Below the pieces are notes generated by a model that worked only from the letters and a program-made list of their open reading frames with translations, searched no databases and was not told the DNA's origin. Below, one piece after another: positions 29,801 through 36,595 of a stretch of DNA of 64,000 nt (the first letter of the stretch is position 1; the number at the start of each line of letters is the position of its first letter). Source of the DNA: Bacteroidia bacterium (GTDB lineage Bacteria > Bacteroidota > Bacteroidia > Chitinophagales > Chitinophagaceae); NCBI GenBank assembly GCA_030426665.1, contig JAUHYD010000001.1:1-64000 (forward strand), read 5' to 3'. The translations under genes and the position numbers were made by a program.

Positions 29801-30272
29801 TATTACGGACAGCAAAGTAGCGCTATCTAATCCTACCGCCGATGAAGGAGGACAATGGAGCAGCAGCAATACACAAATTGCAACAGTTGATGAAAATGGC
29901 GTAGTTGCCGCTCACATGAATGGCGTAGTAACCATTTCATATACATTGACAAATGAGTGTGGTGCTAAAAGCGCAACATCTACCATCGTAAGCGAAGTAA
30001 ATGTTCCCGGCCCTTCACAGCTTTCTGTGTTCCCCAACCCAACAACAGGTACCTTTAGCTGCGAATTCAGCAGCGATGCAGATGCTCAGTTGGTGCTGGT
30101 AACAACAGACATGACGGGAAGAGTTTTATTTACACAATCGGTAATCGCAACACCTGGACTAAACAAAGTAAACGTGACATTGCCTGATGGTGTAAATTCA
30201 GGATTGTTTATGGTGTCACTTGGTAACGGTAGCGTAAATTATCAAAGTGTAAAAGTTACGGTATCAAAATAA
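26892..30272 (+). CDS. NHL-repeat T9SS-sorted secreted protein (copy 2)
   Basis: 1126 residues with the same layout as the gene at 23162: signal peptide (MKQSPLFSFALCASIFLSSS), NHL propeller, BIG2-like segments, second NHL propeller, cadherin-like module, BIG2, and type A sorting domain ending SVKVTVSK. The N-terminal propeller differs substantially from copy 1 (for example it starts with a GGGSSYGDGGPATDA unit). From about residue 770 to the end only scattered residues differ, and long DNA blocks are identical. Terminators follow each copy. Function as for copy 1: extracellular binding scaffold, inferred. Confidence 0.92.
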   Translation: MKQSPLFSFALCASIFLSSSLHAQNRTITNFAGGGSSYGDGGPATDAMLHTLSEVATDGIGNVYIVCYSDNVIRRVDNMGTITTVAGNVSSGFSGDGGQATAAQLNAPTDIAVDASQNIYIVDRGNNRIRKVDPSGVITTFAGGSLGSPIDVGPATDAVLDRPNSITVDKNGYVYFTEQTSNKIRQVSPSGNMTLYTQSAGSGYSGDGGPATDAQWGGMDNLTVDNDLNLYFFDFNNNVIRKISSLNGYISTFAGGGSDYNANNISALTADLSGVTSITFDATGSMYLGDRDYAVVRMIDTNGIISTIAGSVFSFGYSGDGGPATAAQLPFPNGLATDAVGNVYVSDHDIWAVRKIAYDFSGTNTVCVSSTTTLSYPVSGGAWSSSNPSIASVNSSTGEIDGISAGTATISYTISGSSATTVVTVMTTPDAGSISGPSVVSVGGSIALSSTQPGGVWSGCNNSVGTIDGSGNVSGISNGSALMSYTVTSSCGSSTATFPVTVGSCVAATNISTIAGNHVAGYSGDGGPASEAQITAPHAVVADAVGNVYVADRFNHVIRKINPSGIISTVAGTGTAGFTGDGGPASNAALNNPAGLALDGDGNLYIADMYNERIRKIDLSGNIYTVAGNGYHGGWMGAPFGNGGPATDAALVYPIALAVSCSGEMYISEYGSQRIRKIDANGIISNFAGTARAGYNGDGIPATAADLNHPHGIALDAEGNVYIADAWNNRIRIVEATTGKIYTYAGNGVAAYAGDGMPKGSASLWIPWGITFDGCGNLYICDYNNNAVRVVDKASGYLSGFAGNGQRGWGYTGDGGPATDASIYLPSGLAIDGSGNIYVADYGNNLIRLIGSTGYAARAYAGGTTQTIHTCEGKTTSIDDMMAISNETGGATWTIGNKPLHGTIEGLNGATAQRGGMITTKGLTYVPEAGFSGVDEFTILVNDGTSKAATTITAIVNALPNVGAIVSDNVITDSKVALSNPTADEGGQWSSSNTQIATVDENGVVAAHMNGVVTISYTLTNECGAKSATSTIVSEVNVPGPSQLSVFPNPTTGTFSCEFSSDADAQLVLVTTDMTGRVLFTQSVIATPGLNKVNVTLPDGVNSGLFMVSLGNGSVNYQSVKVTVSK

Positions 30273-30304
30273 AATAGTAACAGAAGTCAAAAATTAATAG
30301 AACA

Positions 30305-30336
30305 AAATGCCTGGCGTAATTCGCCGGGCATTTTTC
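30305..30336 (+). terminator. Rho-independent terminator
   Basis: AAATGCCTGGCG pairs with CGCCGGGCATTT (one G-T pair) and is followed by TTTCG. It lies 33 bp after the second NHL gene. Confidence 0.85.
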
Positions 30337-30385
30337 GTTTAAAAACACTTCATACAGGTTTGTACTTTTTTATATTATCTTCACA

Positions 30386-31036
30386 ATGAGTTGTTTTACA
30401 AAGAGTATCATGAACAACAGTAAAAAAGAAAATTCCAATTCCACAGAGCAAAACCTTTCTGTACTAATCAATAGTACGGAAGACCCTATATGGCTCGTGG
30501 ACACCAATTGCGCGATACTTGAGTGTAACTCGGCGTTTCATAAATGGGTAAGTCATTTTATAGGTTGCGAATTGTCAAAAGGCGACAATGTCCTATTTGA
30601 TGGCAAGAACAAAGCCTACCACGATAAGTTTGCGATGTGCTACCAACTCGCGCTAAACGGCAAGGAGTTTCGCGCTGTAGAAGACATGTTGATTGATGGA
30701 AAAATCCATTACACAACAGTCAACTTCAAACCGATTTTTGATAGCAATAATAAAGTTACCGCAGTAAGTTGTTTTGCCAGAGACATTACCGAACACAGAC
30801 AGCATCTGTATCACATAGAACATCAGAATGCTGCCCTTCGGGAAATTGCATTCATTGAGTCCCATAAAATAAGGGGACCTGTTGCTACCATATTAGGACT
30901 GGAACAAGTGTATAATTATGACAACCCTTCCGATCCGTTTAACAAAGAAGTTATCAACTACATCCGCGAGGTAAGCCTTGACTTAGATAAAATTATTCGA
31001 GAGGTAGTGAAACTTACTGACGAAATCGGGATGTGA
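30386..31036 (+). CDS. PAS-domain protein with histidine-kinase H-box but no ATPase domain
   Basis: 216 residues (an alternative ATG lies at 30410). A PAS domain spans about 22-135 (LINSTEDPIWLVDTNCAIL ... VSCFARDITEHRQ). A dimerisation/phosphoacceptor-like helix pair follows, with the H-box SHKIRGPVATILGL (His160). The protein stops at residue 216 with a normal stop codon; no HATPase domain follows, and the next gene is convergent. It could be a stand-alone phosphorelay or dimerisation partner for another kinase, or a truncated kinase. No response regulator is nearby. Soluble, no signal peptide. Confidence 0.85.
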   Translation: MSCFTKSIMNNSKKENSNSTEQNLSVLINSTEDPIWLVDTNCAILECNSAFHKWVSHFIGCELSKGDNVLFDGKNKAYHDKFAMCYQLALNGKEFRAVEDMLIDGKIHYTTVNFKPIFDSNNKVTAVSCFARDITEHRQHLYHIEHQNAALREIAFIESHKIRGPVATILGLEQVYNYDNPSDPFNKEVINYIREVSLDLDKIIREVVKLTDEIGM

Positions 31037-31064
31037 ATTCAACCAGTGCGAACAACAGCGCGCG

Positions 31065-32573
31065 CTATAAGTATTTTCCCAATACCGGCATCCCTTTCAA
31101 CTCCTCGCGCTCTCTGCGCAAGATGAGAAACCCGAATAACGCCATTAGGCAGATACCCGACAAAAGCCGCAACGCAATAATATCAGTAAACACAAGTACT
31201 CCCTTTTGTACAAAAAACAAAGCCAGCATTGCAGTAATGTATCCCGTAAGCCTTCCGATGGGATATGGCACCGGGAAATACCTCTGACCGAGGGTATATG
31301 ACAAGACCATCATTGAGCCATATGCCGCCAATGTAGCCCAAGCGCATGCGTACATACCGTACACCGGAATCAGGAACAGGTTAAGCACAACAGTAATCGC
31401 AGCACCAACAAGCGTAATAAACATCCCGAATTGCATCCGGTCCGTTATCTTGTACCATACCGACAAATTATAGTAAATACCCAGTGCAATATTTGCTGCC
31501 AGCAAAATAGGTACAATACCCACCCCTTCCTGATACTTAGGTGCTATTAAGTGTTTCCACAAATCATCGGCAAACAATGCGGTAAACAAGAATGCACCAC
31601 ACAATGTAATAACAAACCACTTCATAACTCTCGCGTATGTTTTAGGTGCATTTTTATTTTCAGCTTCACGAAAGAAAAACGGTTCTGCAGACATCCTGAA
31701 AGCCATTATGAACAGCGTAATAAAAATGGCAATTTTATAATTTGCAGAGTATATGGCTACTGTCGTCTTTTGCTCCTCCATCGTCCCCGGAAGCAACTTC
31801 AGTAGCATTATCCGGTCAAGCGTTTCGTTTACCATACCTCCCATACCCACGATTATCATCGGCCAGCAATACGCAAATATCTTCTTCCACAAGGCAGCAT
31901 CGAAACGAAACCTGTAAGTACCCCACTCCCTGGCCAACAACAAAAATGTAATTACGTTTTGTACCACATTTGCCAGCAATACGAAGCCCACCGGTGTATA
32001 TCGGGCATACCAAATCGCAAACGCACTATCAGGGTGCGCAGACACAACGCCTGGGCAATAACCAATAAAGAAGATCGTCAACAGAACATTTACAGTTATA
32101 CCTGCAATACGGGTGAACGCATATTTACGGGGCCTACCCTCCTGACGCAACACAGCAAATGGTATAGCTGAGAGCGTATCAAATGCGAGTATCAATACAC
32201 ACAATACTATATACTCCGGGTGGCTGCCTTGTTCGAAAAAATCGGCAATCTGCTGACGTAATGCAATCAACAAAATACTAAAGAAGATCGTAGAAACTAA
32301 TAACGATGAAAAGGATGTTTGAAACAACCGATTCTTGTCATTCGACTTTGCAGCAAACCGGAAATAAGCAGTTTCCATACCATAGGTATAGATGATGTTG
32401 AAAAACGGAATAACTGCGTAAAAAACACTGATGTCGCCATACTGAACCATCCCCGAAGGACTGTTAAGCATGTAGGTAATTACCGGAGTCAGTACATAAT
32501 TGAGCAGCTTAGAAGCTATATTACTCAACCCGTACCAAATAGTCTGTCCGGCAAGTTGTTTTATCGATGTCAA
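31065..32573 (-). CDS. Polysaccharide flippase (MOP/Wzx-like) membrane protein
   Basis: About 502 residues from a TTG at 32573 (LTSIKQLAGQTIWYGLSNI). The frame extends to an ATG at 32630, but a -7 box lies between them (32587-32594), and homologues usually begin at the SIKQLAGQTIWYG motif. About 12-14 hydrophobic segments run the length of the protein. It has the flippase hallmarks AGQTIWYGLSNIASKLLNY at the start and MNETLDRIMLLKLLP near the middle. It should translocate lipid-linked glycans across the inner membrane. It is not in a glycosyltransferase operon here, a common situation in this phylum. The C-terminus is charged (LRREREELKGMP). Confidence 0.87.
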   Translation of the reverse strand: MTSIKQLAGQTIWYGLSNIASKLLNYVLTPVITYMLNSPSGMVQYGDISVFYAVIPFFNIIYTYGMETAYFRFAAKSNDKNRLFQTSFSSLLVSTIFFSILLIALRQQIADFFEQGSHPEYIVLCVLILAFDTLSAIPFAVLRQEGRPRKYAFTRIAGITVNVLLTIFFIGYCPGVVSAHPDSAFAIWYARYTPVGFVLLANVVQNVITFLLLAREWGTYRFRFDAALWKKIFAYCWPMIIVGMGGMVNETLDRIMLLKLLPGTMEEQKTTVAIYSANYKIAIFITLFIMAFRMSAEPFFFREAENKNAPKTYARVMKWFVITLCGAFLFTALFADDLWKHLIAPKYQEGVGIVPILLAANIALGIYYNLSVWYKITDRMQFGMFITLVGAAITVVLNLFLIPVYGMYACAWATLAAYGSMMVLSYTLGQRYFPVPYPIGRLTGYITAMLALFFVQKGVLVFTDIIALRLLSGICLMALFGFLILRREREELKGMPVLGKYL

Positions 32574-32586
32574 GTGTTTTCTTTCA

Positions 32587-32594
32587 AAAATACA
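32587..32594 (-). promoter_or_regulatory. -7 box inside the extended flippase frame
   Basis: The reverse strand reads TATTTTTG, a perfect TAxxTTTG, 14 bp upstream of the TTG at 32573. It supports the TTG start over the ATG at 32630. Confidence 0.6.
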
Positions 32595-32683
32595 CAGTAG
32601 CCGACAGAAGTCTGCATATTTTAAGACCACTTTGTGTATAAAGTATCATAATATAGCAGGCTGTTAGCAAAAAGGCTACCTGA

Positions 32684-33724
32684 TTATTCTATAGTCCAGG
32701 TTTCCTTGCCTGATAATAGTTTATCAAGGTTCCCCTTCCCTTTTACCGCGATAATTTCCTGCAACTGCAATTGCATCTCATCTTCGTAAGTCGGTCTTTC
32801 CTTGGCATAAAATACGCCGAATGGTCTCGGAAAGTGTCCGGGCATAGAGGGGTTATCAAAGAAACGAGTGAGCATTTGCGCCTTATAGAAATCTGATTCA
32901 TCGTGTATCCAAAGGTCATCGACGCTTACGTCTCCACCAATCTCTACCAACTCTGGCTTATAGCCGTTTATGCGAATGCCTTTATTCTTTTCAGCACCAT
33001 ATATCAAGGGTTTTCCATGCTCCAATATCAGCGTCTCTTCCTGTTTTGTTCCCTTCTCGGTAAATATTGCAAAAGCCCCATCATTGAAGATGTTGCAGTT
33101 TTGGTAGATTTCCAGAAATGAAGAACCGTGATGGCCATGAGAACGCAAAAGCATCTCTTGCAAGTGCTTAGGGTCTCTATCCATTGCCCTTGCTATAAAT
33201 GAAGCGTCAGCACCGAGGGCCAATGCCAATGGATTAAATGGGTGATCAAGACTTCCCGCAGGAGTTGACTTCGTTACTTTATGCACCTCTGAAGTCGGGG
33301 AATACTGTCCCTTTGTCAGTCCGTATATCTGATTGTTAAATAGCAGAATATTTACATCGAAATTTCTCCTTAGCAAATGAATGGTATGGTTTCCGCCAAT
33401 GCTTAGTCCGTCTCCGTCTCCCGTAACAATCCAAACACTCAACTCCGGACGCGTCGCTTTCAAGCCCGACGCAATTGCAGTAGCACGTCCATGAATTGAG
33501 TGCATACCGTAAGTATTCATGTAATAAGGGAAACGCGAACTACAGCCTATTCCGGAAATAATAACTATCTGCTCTCTGGGAATCCCCGTCTGTGGAAGTA
33601 TTGTCTGAACTTGCTTCAATATTGAATAGTCTCCACAACCGGGACACCACCTCACCTCCTGATCGGTAGTAAAATCTTTCGCCGTAAGTGGCGCCGCTGC
33701 TACCGGAATTGTTGCTTCACTCAT
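32684..33724 (-). CDS. korB: 2-oxoacid:ferredoxin oxidoreductase, beta subunit
   Basis: 346 residues from ATG 33724 (MSEATIPVAAAPLTAKDF); the frame extends to 33757, but the promoter box lies at 33733-33740. It binds thiamine diphosphate: VRWCPGCGDYSIL near the N-terminus (about residue 25) and the GDGDGLSIGGNHTIHLLRRN motif (about 103-122), with NNQIYGLTKGQ shortly after. The C-terminal extension matches the 2-oxoglutarate/pyruvate ferredoxin oxidoreductase beta family (KorB). It decarboxylates a 2-oxoacid to the acyl-CoA with reduction of ferredoxin, together with an alpha subunit. The alpha gene, normally adjacent, is absent on either side here. Confidence 0.92.
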   Translation of the reverse strand: MSEATIPVAAAPLTAKDFTTDQEVRWCPGCGDYSILKQVQTILPQTGIPREQIVIISGIGCSSRFPYYMNTYGMHSIHGRATAIASGLKATRPELSVWIVTGDGDGLSIGGNHTIHLLRRNFDVNILLFNNQIYGLTKGQYSPTSEVHKVTKSTPAGSLDHPFNPLALALGADASFIARAMDRDPKHLQEMLLRSHGHHGSSFLEIYQNCNIFNDGAFAIFTEKGTKQEETLILEHGKPLIYGAEKNKGIRINGYKPELVEIGGDVSVDDLWIHDESDFYKAQMLTRFFDNPSMPGHFPRPFGVFYAKERPTYEDEMQLQLQEIIAVKGKGNLDKLLSGKETWTIE

Positions 33725-33732
33725 ATTAGGTG

Positions 33733-33740
33733 CAAAATTA
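33733..33740 (-). promoter_or_regulatory. -7 box for korB
   Basis: The reverse strand reads TAATTTTG, a perfect TAxxTTTG, only 8 bp before the ATG at 33724. It implies a near-leaderless transcript. Confidence 0.6.
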
Positions 33741-33833
33741 CAACTTTGAACGCTCACGAAAAATAGATAATAAAGAAATTACAAATAATTTGAAATATTC
33801 CTTACATTTATAAGTGAAACAATGTATTTGATT

Positions 33834-34256
33834 ATGAAACATTCAATTATTCTCTTCGTTAGTCTATTGTTTTCATGCACTTTGTTTGCACAGGAATATC
33901 AGCCTGAAACATCCGCTCCATCCAGAAAAAAACCCAAAACAGCTATAGCAGGTACAATAAAGAATGCGAGAAAAATTCCCATGCAGAGTATTAAAGTATT
34001 TGTGTACAAAGGGGAAACCGATATTGTATCTTCAGGATATACAAATGAAAAGGGGTATTACGAAACAAGTTCCTTCCAACCCGGAGAGTACACCGTTAAG
34101 GTTATCTACCCTTCTTTCCGCAGGCTTGTTATTACTCGCGTCCCCGTCAGCTACCATAAGGTGACGCCCTTATACCTCACACTCAACGAGCCATTAGAGG
34201 ATTCTACGTTTATCTATTCTGATATTGCACCAACCAGGGCGTATACGCGCAGATAA
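33834..34256 (+). CDS. Small exported carboxypeptidase-regulatory-like domain protein
   Basis: 140 residues from ATG 33834 (MKHSIILFVSLLFSCTLFAQ); an ATG four codons earlier is possible. After the signal peptide, about residues 38-115 form a transthyretin-like/CarboxypepD_reg beta-sandwich (IAGTIKNARKIPMQSIKVFV ... GYTNEKGYYETSSFQPGEYT). Such modules often precede TonB receptors, but here the domain stands alone. The basic C-terminus (PTRAYTRR) is short. The role is unknown; it is probably periplasmic or outer-membrane associated. Confidence 0.8.
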   Translation: MKHSIILFVSLLFSCTLFAQEYQPETSAPSRKKPKTAIAGTIKNARKIPMQSIKVFVYKGETDIVSSGYTNEKGYYETSSFQPGEYTVKVIYPSFRRLVITRVPVSYHKVTPLYLTLNEPLEDSTFIYSDIAPTRAYTRR

Positions 34257-34262
34257 CACAAT

Positions 34263-34339
34263 CCGGGGAGAAAAAACCACCCCGGCAGTAAAAAATGCTT
34301 CGCTTTTTTACTGCTTCCCCTCCTAAAAAATAGGAGGGG
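34263..34339 (+). terminator. Three stacked hairpins after the exported-domain gene
   Basis: Three consecutive perfect stems: CCGGGG/CCCCGG (34263-34268 and 34280-34285), GCAGTAAAAAA/TTTTTTACTGC (34285-34295 and 34304-34314), and CCCCTCCTA/TAGGAGGGG (34317-34325 and 34331-34339). The first lies 6 bp after the stop codon. Together they form a strong barrier to transcription and mark the left edge of the accessory-looking region. Confidence 0.75.
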
Positions 34340-34399
34340 AGTTCCCGTGTTATTTGTTCGTGTTGATTGTTGTTTGGGAATTGTCTGAGTCCGGATTTT

Positions 34400-34730
34400 C
34401 AGGACATGGCAGATGCAAGTAGCCGGGAAGGGGTTGCGCAATAGTTTTCTTTTTGCACGCGTTACTGTTGATAATCAGGTATTTATGCTGATTCTGCTTG
34501 TCAGAATTGCGCATTTTTTGCACACTCTTTGCCAGTGTTTGGGCAATTCTTGGTTGCAAGGGGGTGTCGTTTTGGAGTGCAGGATTTCTGTGAATTTGGC
34601 ATAGTGATAGGTTTTGGTTTGTAGTTATCTACGTATCAAAAATCAAGCCAAAAAGTGTAGTTGGCAGGGGAATGATATCATATTTGCAATAGTCGGCTTC
34701 CGACTCCGGTCATTGACAGCACCTTAACTC
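34400..34730. repeat. Degraded repeated element, copy A
   Basis: This stretch is homologous to 56525-56850 (copy B). The best-conserved core is ATTGCGCATTTTTTGCACAC followed by CTTTGCCAGTGTTTGGGCAA (copy B: ATTGCGCATTCTTTGCTCAC, then CTTTGCTATTGTGTGGGCAA). Similarity continues into a downstream block containing ATCAAGCCAAAAAG (copy B: ACCAAGCCAGAAAG). On the reverse strand the core translates similarly in both copies (AKSVQKMRN versus AKSEQRMRN), hinting at a decayed gene. No transposase was recognised. Confidence 0.65.
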
Positions 34731-34889
34731 CAGGTTATCACAACACACTAAAACCCAACCTAATATCCATCCGTGAAAAAATTATAAATTTTCTGTATTT
34801 AATTTTAAATTTTTTTTTTGACTATATTTTGCTAACTTCATTTTTAAAATATAAAATATACCTTTTTCAAACCTTTAAAACACCTTATT
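34731..34889 (+). promoter_or_regulatory. AT-rich promoter region of the IGGG-repeat gene
   Basis: A very AT-rich leader with a T10 run ending in TTGAC (34811-34822) as a -33 candidate. TATATTTTG (34823-34831) is one base longer than the TAxxTTTG consensus. The spacing of these two is too short for both to act together, so the exact promoter is unresolved. The ATG is at 34890. Confidence 0.4.
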
Positions 34890-36554
34890 ATGGCTAGCGT
34901 TTATGAAGTTTTTTGCGACCCGTCAGTAGCTGCGTTCAACACAGTCCGAACCGACTGCGTTTCAACAAATAATGTTGGAGTTGTCGGTGGAGCCTGCTCC
35001 TCAATTTTCGGGGGAGTACCCGCAGCAACTCCCAACAATACCAACAATGCAGACTTATCGACCATCCTTAACGGACAAAACCAGACCATCAGCATTTTTG
35101 CAGCCGGCCCACCTGCTGTACCCGGAGAGTACAACCTTATAGGCAATGGCTCGGGAAATACAGTTGCCGGCTTCTTCTCGGGCATTGCATTAGGAGAAGA
35201 CAACAATGTGTGTGGCACACACTCTATGATAGGCAGTGGACATTCCAATTGTATAGGTAGTGCATCTGCAGCTGCTGCGTTGCCTGTTGACTTTAGCTTT
35301 ATAGGAGGTGGAGAAAGCAATTTAATAGACTCTGACGCGACCAACGCCGCCAGCTATGGAGCAATAGGCGGCGGATTGAATAACCAGATAATAGCGGGCG
35401 TTAACCATGCCAACATAGGTGGAGGCAGTGGAAATATGGTTAATGGAGATTGCTCCAATATAAGTGGCGGTGATACCAACGGCATCGGAGGAGGTGCATC
35501 AATGCTACCTGCTGGCTTTAGCTTTATTGGTGGAGGACAGCAAAATTTTATCACAACGACAGCCGCATTGGGCAATACATTTGGCGTGATAGGCGGCGGT
35601 GAGGGAAACTACCTGCTGGAAAACTCGAATGCATCCTTTATTGGCGGAGGAAAGGATAACAGGGTATCGGCAGACCACTCTGTATTAAGTGGTGGGGAGA
35701 ACAACTTTGTTGGTGGCCTTACTCCGGGTGTTGATTGTGCTTGTTATAACTTCCTCGGTGGCGGCCAGAGAAACTGTATTGAGAGCAATAACCAACTATC
35801 TGTATTTCATAACGTATTGGGAGGAGGCTGTACCAATACTATATGCACAGATACCTGCCATAGCTTCTTAGGCGGCGGTAACATAAACTGTGTAGAAGGC
35901 AACTGGAACGGACTGGTAGGCGGCTGCAATAACCGTATGAACTGTTGTTTTTCCTTTATAGGTGGCGGACTTAACAATAATATCACCCTTACCGGGGCAG
36001 CTCCCGTAGGCACCTCTGCAATAGTTGCCGGTAACGATAACCGTATACTCAATCACAGTGTGTACTCAACTATCGGAAACGGTGTACTCAACAGGATAGA
36101 CAATACTTTCGGTTCGTTTATCGGTAGTGGCACAGACAACTGCATTGCTGCAGTATTGCCTGGTCCGGATATTGAGCGTTCGTTTATAGGCGGTGGTTAT
36201 ATTAATACGGTAAATGACAGCTGCGCTTCTATAGTAGGAGGAATGGAAAATACGATAAATGCAGGTGGTGTTGGTGGTTTTATTGGCGGTGGTTTAGGCA
36301 ACGTGGTCTCCGGCAACTACTCTGCTGTATTGGGTGGAAGTGGTAATAACGATGGAGGTTTCGCTTTTGCAGGTATATTTGGAAATGGTATTAATGCCGT
36401 AGCTAACGATATGTTCCATGTTTCCTGCTTGAATGCCGTGAATACACCTGTATTGGCTGGGCAGCCACTTGGCACACTAACATATGTTAACGCTACGCCT
36501 GGCATGGTTGCCGCGGGGTTTCCTTTAGGTTCAAAGATTGCTATGATAGCATAA
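34890..36554 (+). CDS. Cysteine-containing IGGG-repeat protein, predicted beta-solenoid/YadA-head-like
   Basis: 554 residues without a signal peptide (starts MASVYEVFCDPSVAAFN) and without a T9SS sorting domain. From about residue 120 to 500 there are roughly 24 imperfect repeats of about 14-24 residues with the core S-F-I-G-G-G-x-x-N-x-[IV], for example SFIGGGQQNFI and SFIGGGLNNNI. The pattern resembles the left-handed roll of YadA-type adhesin heads and some phage fibres. It contains 19 cysteines, many placed just before the S-F-I-G-G-G turn, which is unusual for such heads. The C-terminus (about 500-554) is a small non-repetitive cap. Function unknown; fibre or adhesin is an inference. Confidence 0.75.
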   Translation: MASVYEVFCDPSVAAFNTVRTDCVSTNNVGVVGGACSSIFGGVPAATPNNTNNADLSTILNGQNQTISIFAAGPPAVPGEYNLIGNGSGNTVAGFFSGIALGEDNNVCGTHSMIGSGHSNCIGSASAAAALPVDFSFIGGGESNLIDSDATNAASYGAIGGGLNNQIIAGVNHANIGGGSGNMVNGDCSNISGGDTNGIGGGASMLPAGFSFIGGGQQNFITTTAALGNTFGVIGGGEGNYLLENSNASFIGGGKDNRVSADHSVLSGGENNFVGGLTPGVDCACYNFLGGGQRNCIESNNQLSVFHNVLGGGCTNTICTDTCHSFLGGGNINCVEGNWNGLVGGCNNRMNCCFSFIGGGLNNNITLTGAAPVGTSAIVAGNDNRILNHSVYSTIGNGVLNRIDNTFGSFIGSGTDNCIAAVLPGPDIERSFIGGGYINTVNDSCASIVGGMENTINAGGVGGFIGGGLGNVVSGNYSAVLGGSGNNDGGFAFAGIFGNGINAVANDMFHVSCLNAVNTPVLAGQPLGTLTYVNATPGMVAAGFPLGSKIAMIA

Positions 36555-36595
36555 TTGGGTTTGGGTTCAAATCTCACACAACTAATTTTTGTATT

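Noticed and set aside
34413-34604. Short ORFs on both strands in repeat copy A.
   Set aside because: They are not preserved in copy B (a stop interrupts the reverse frame), so at most they are remnants of a decayed gene.
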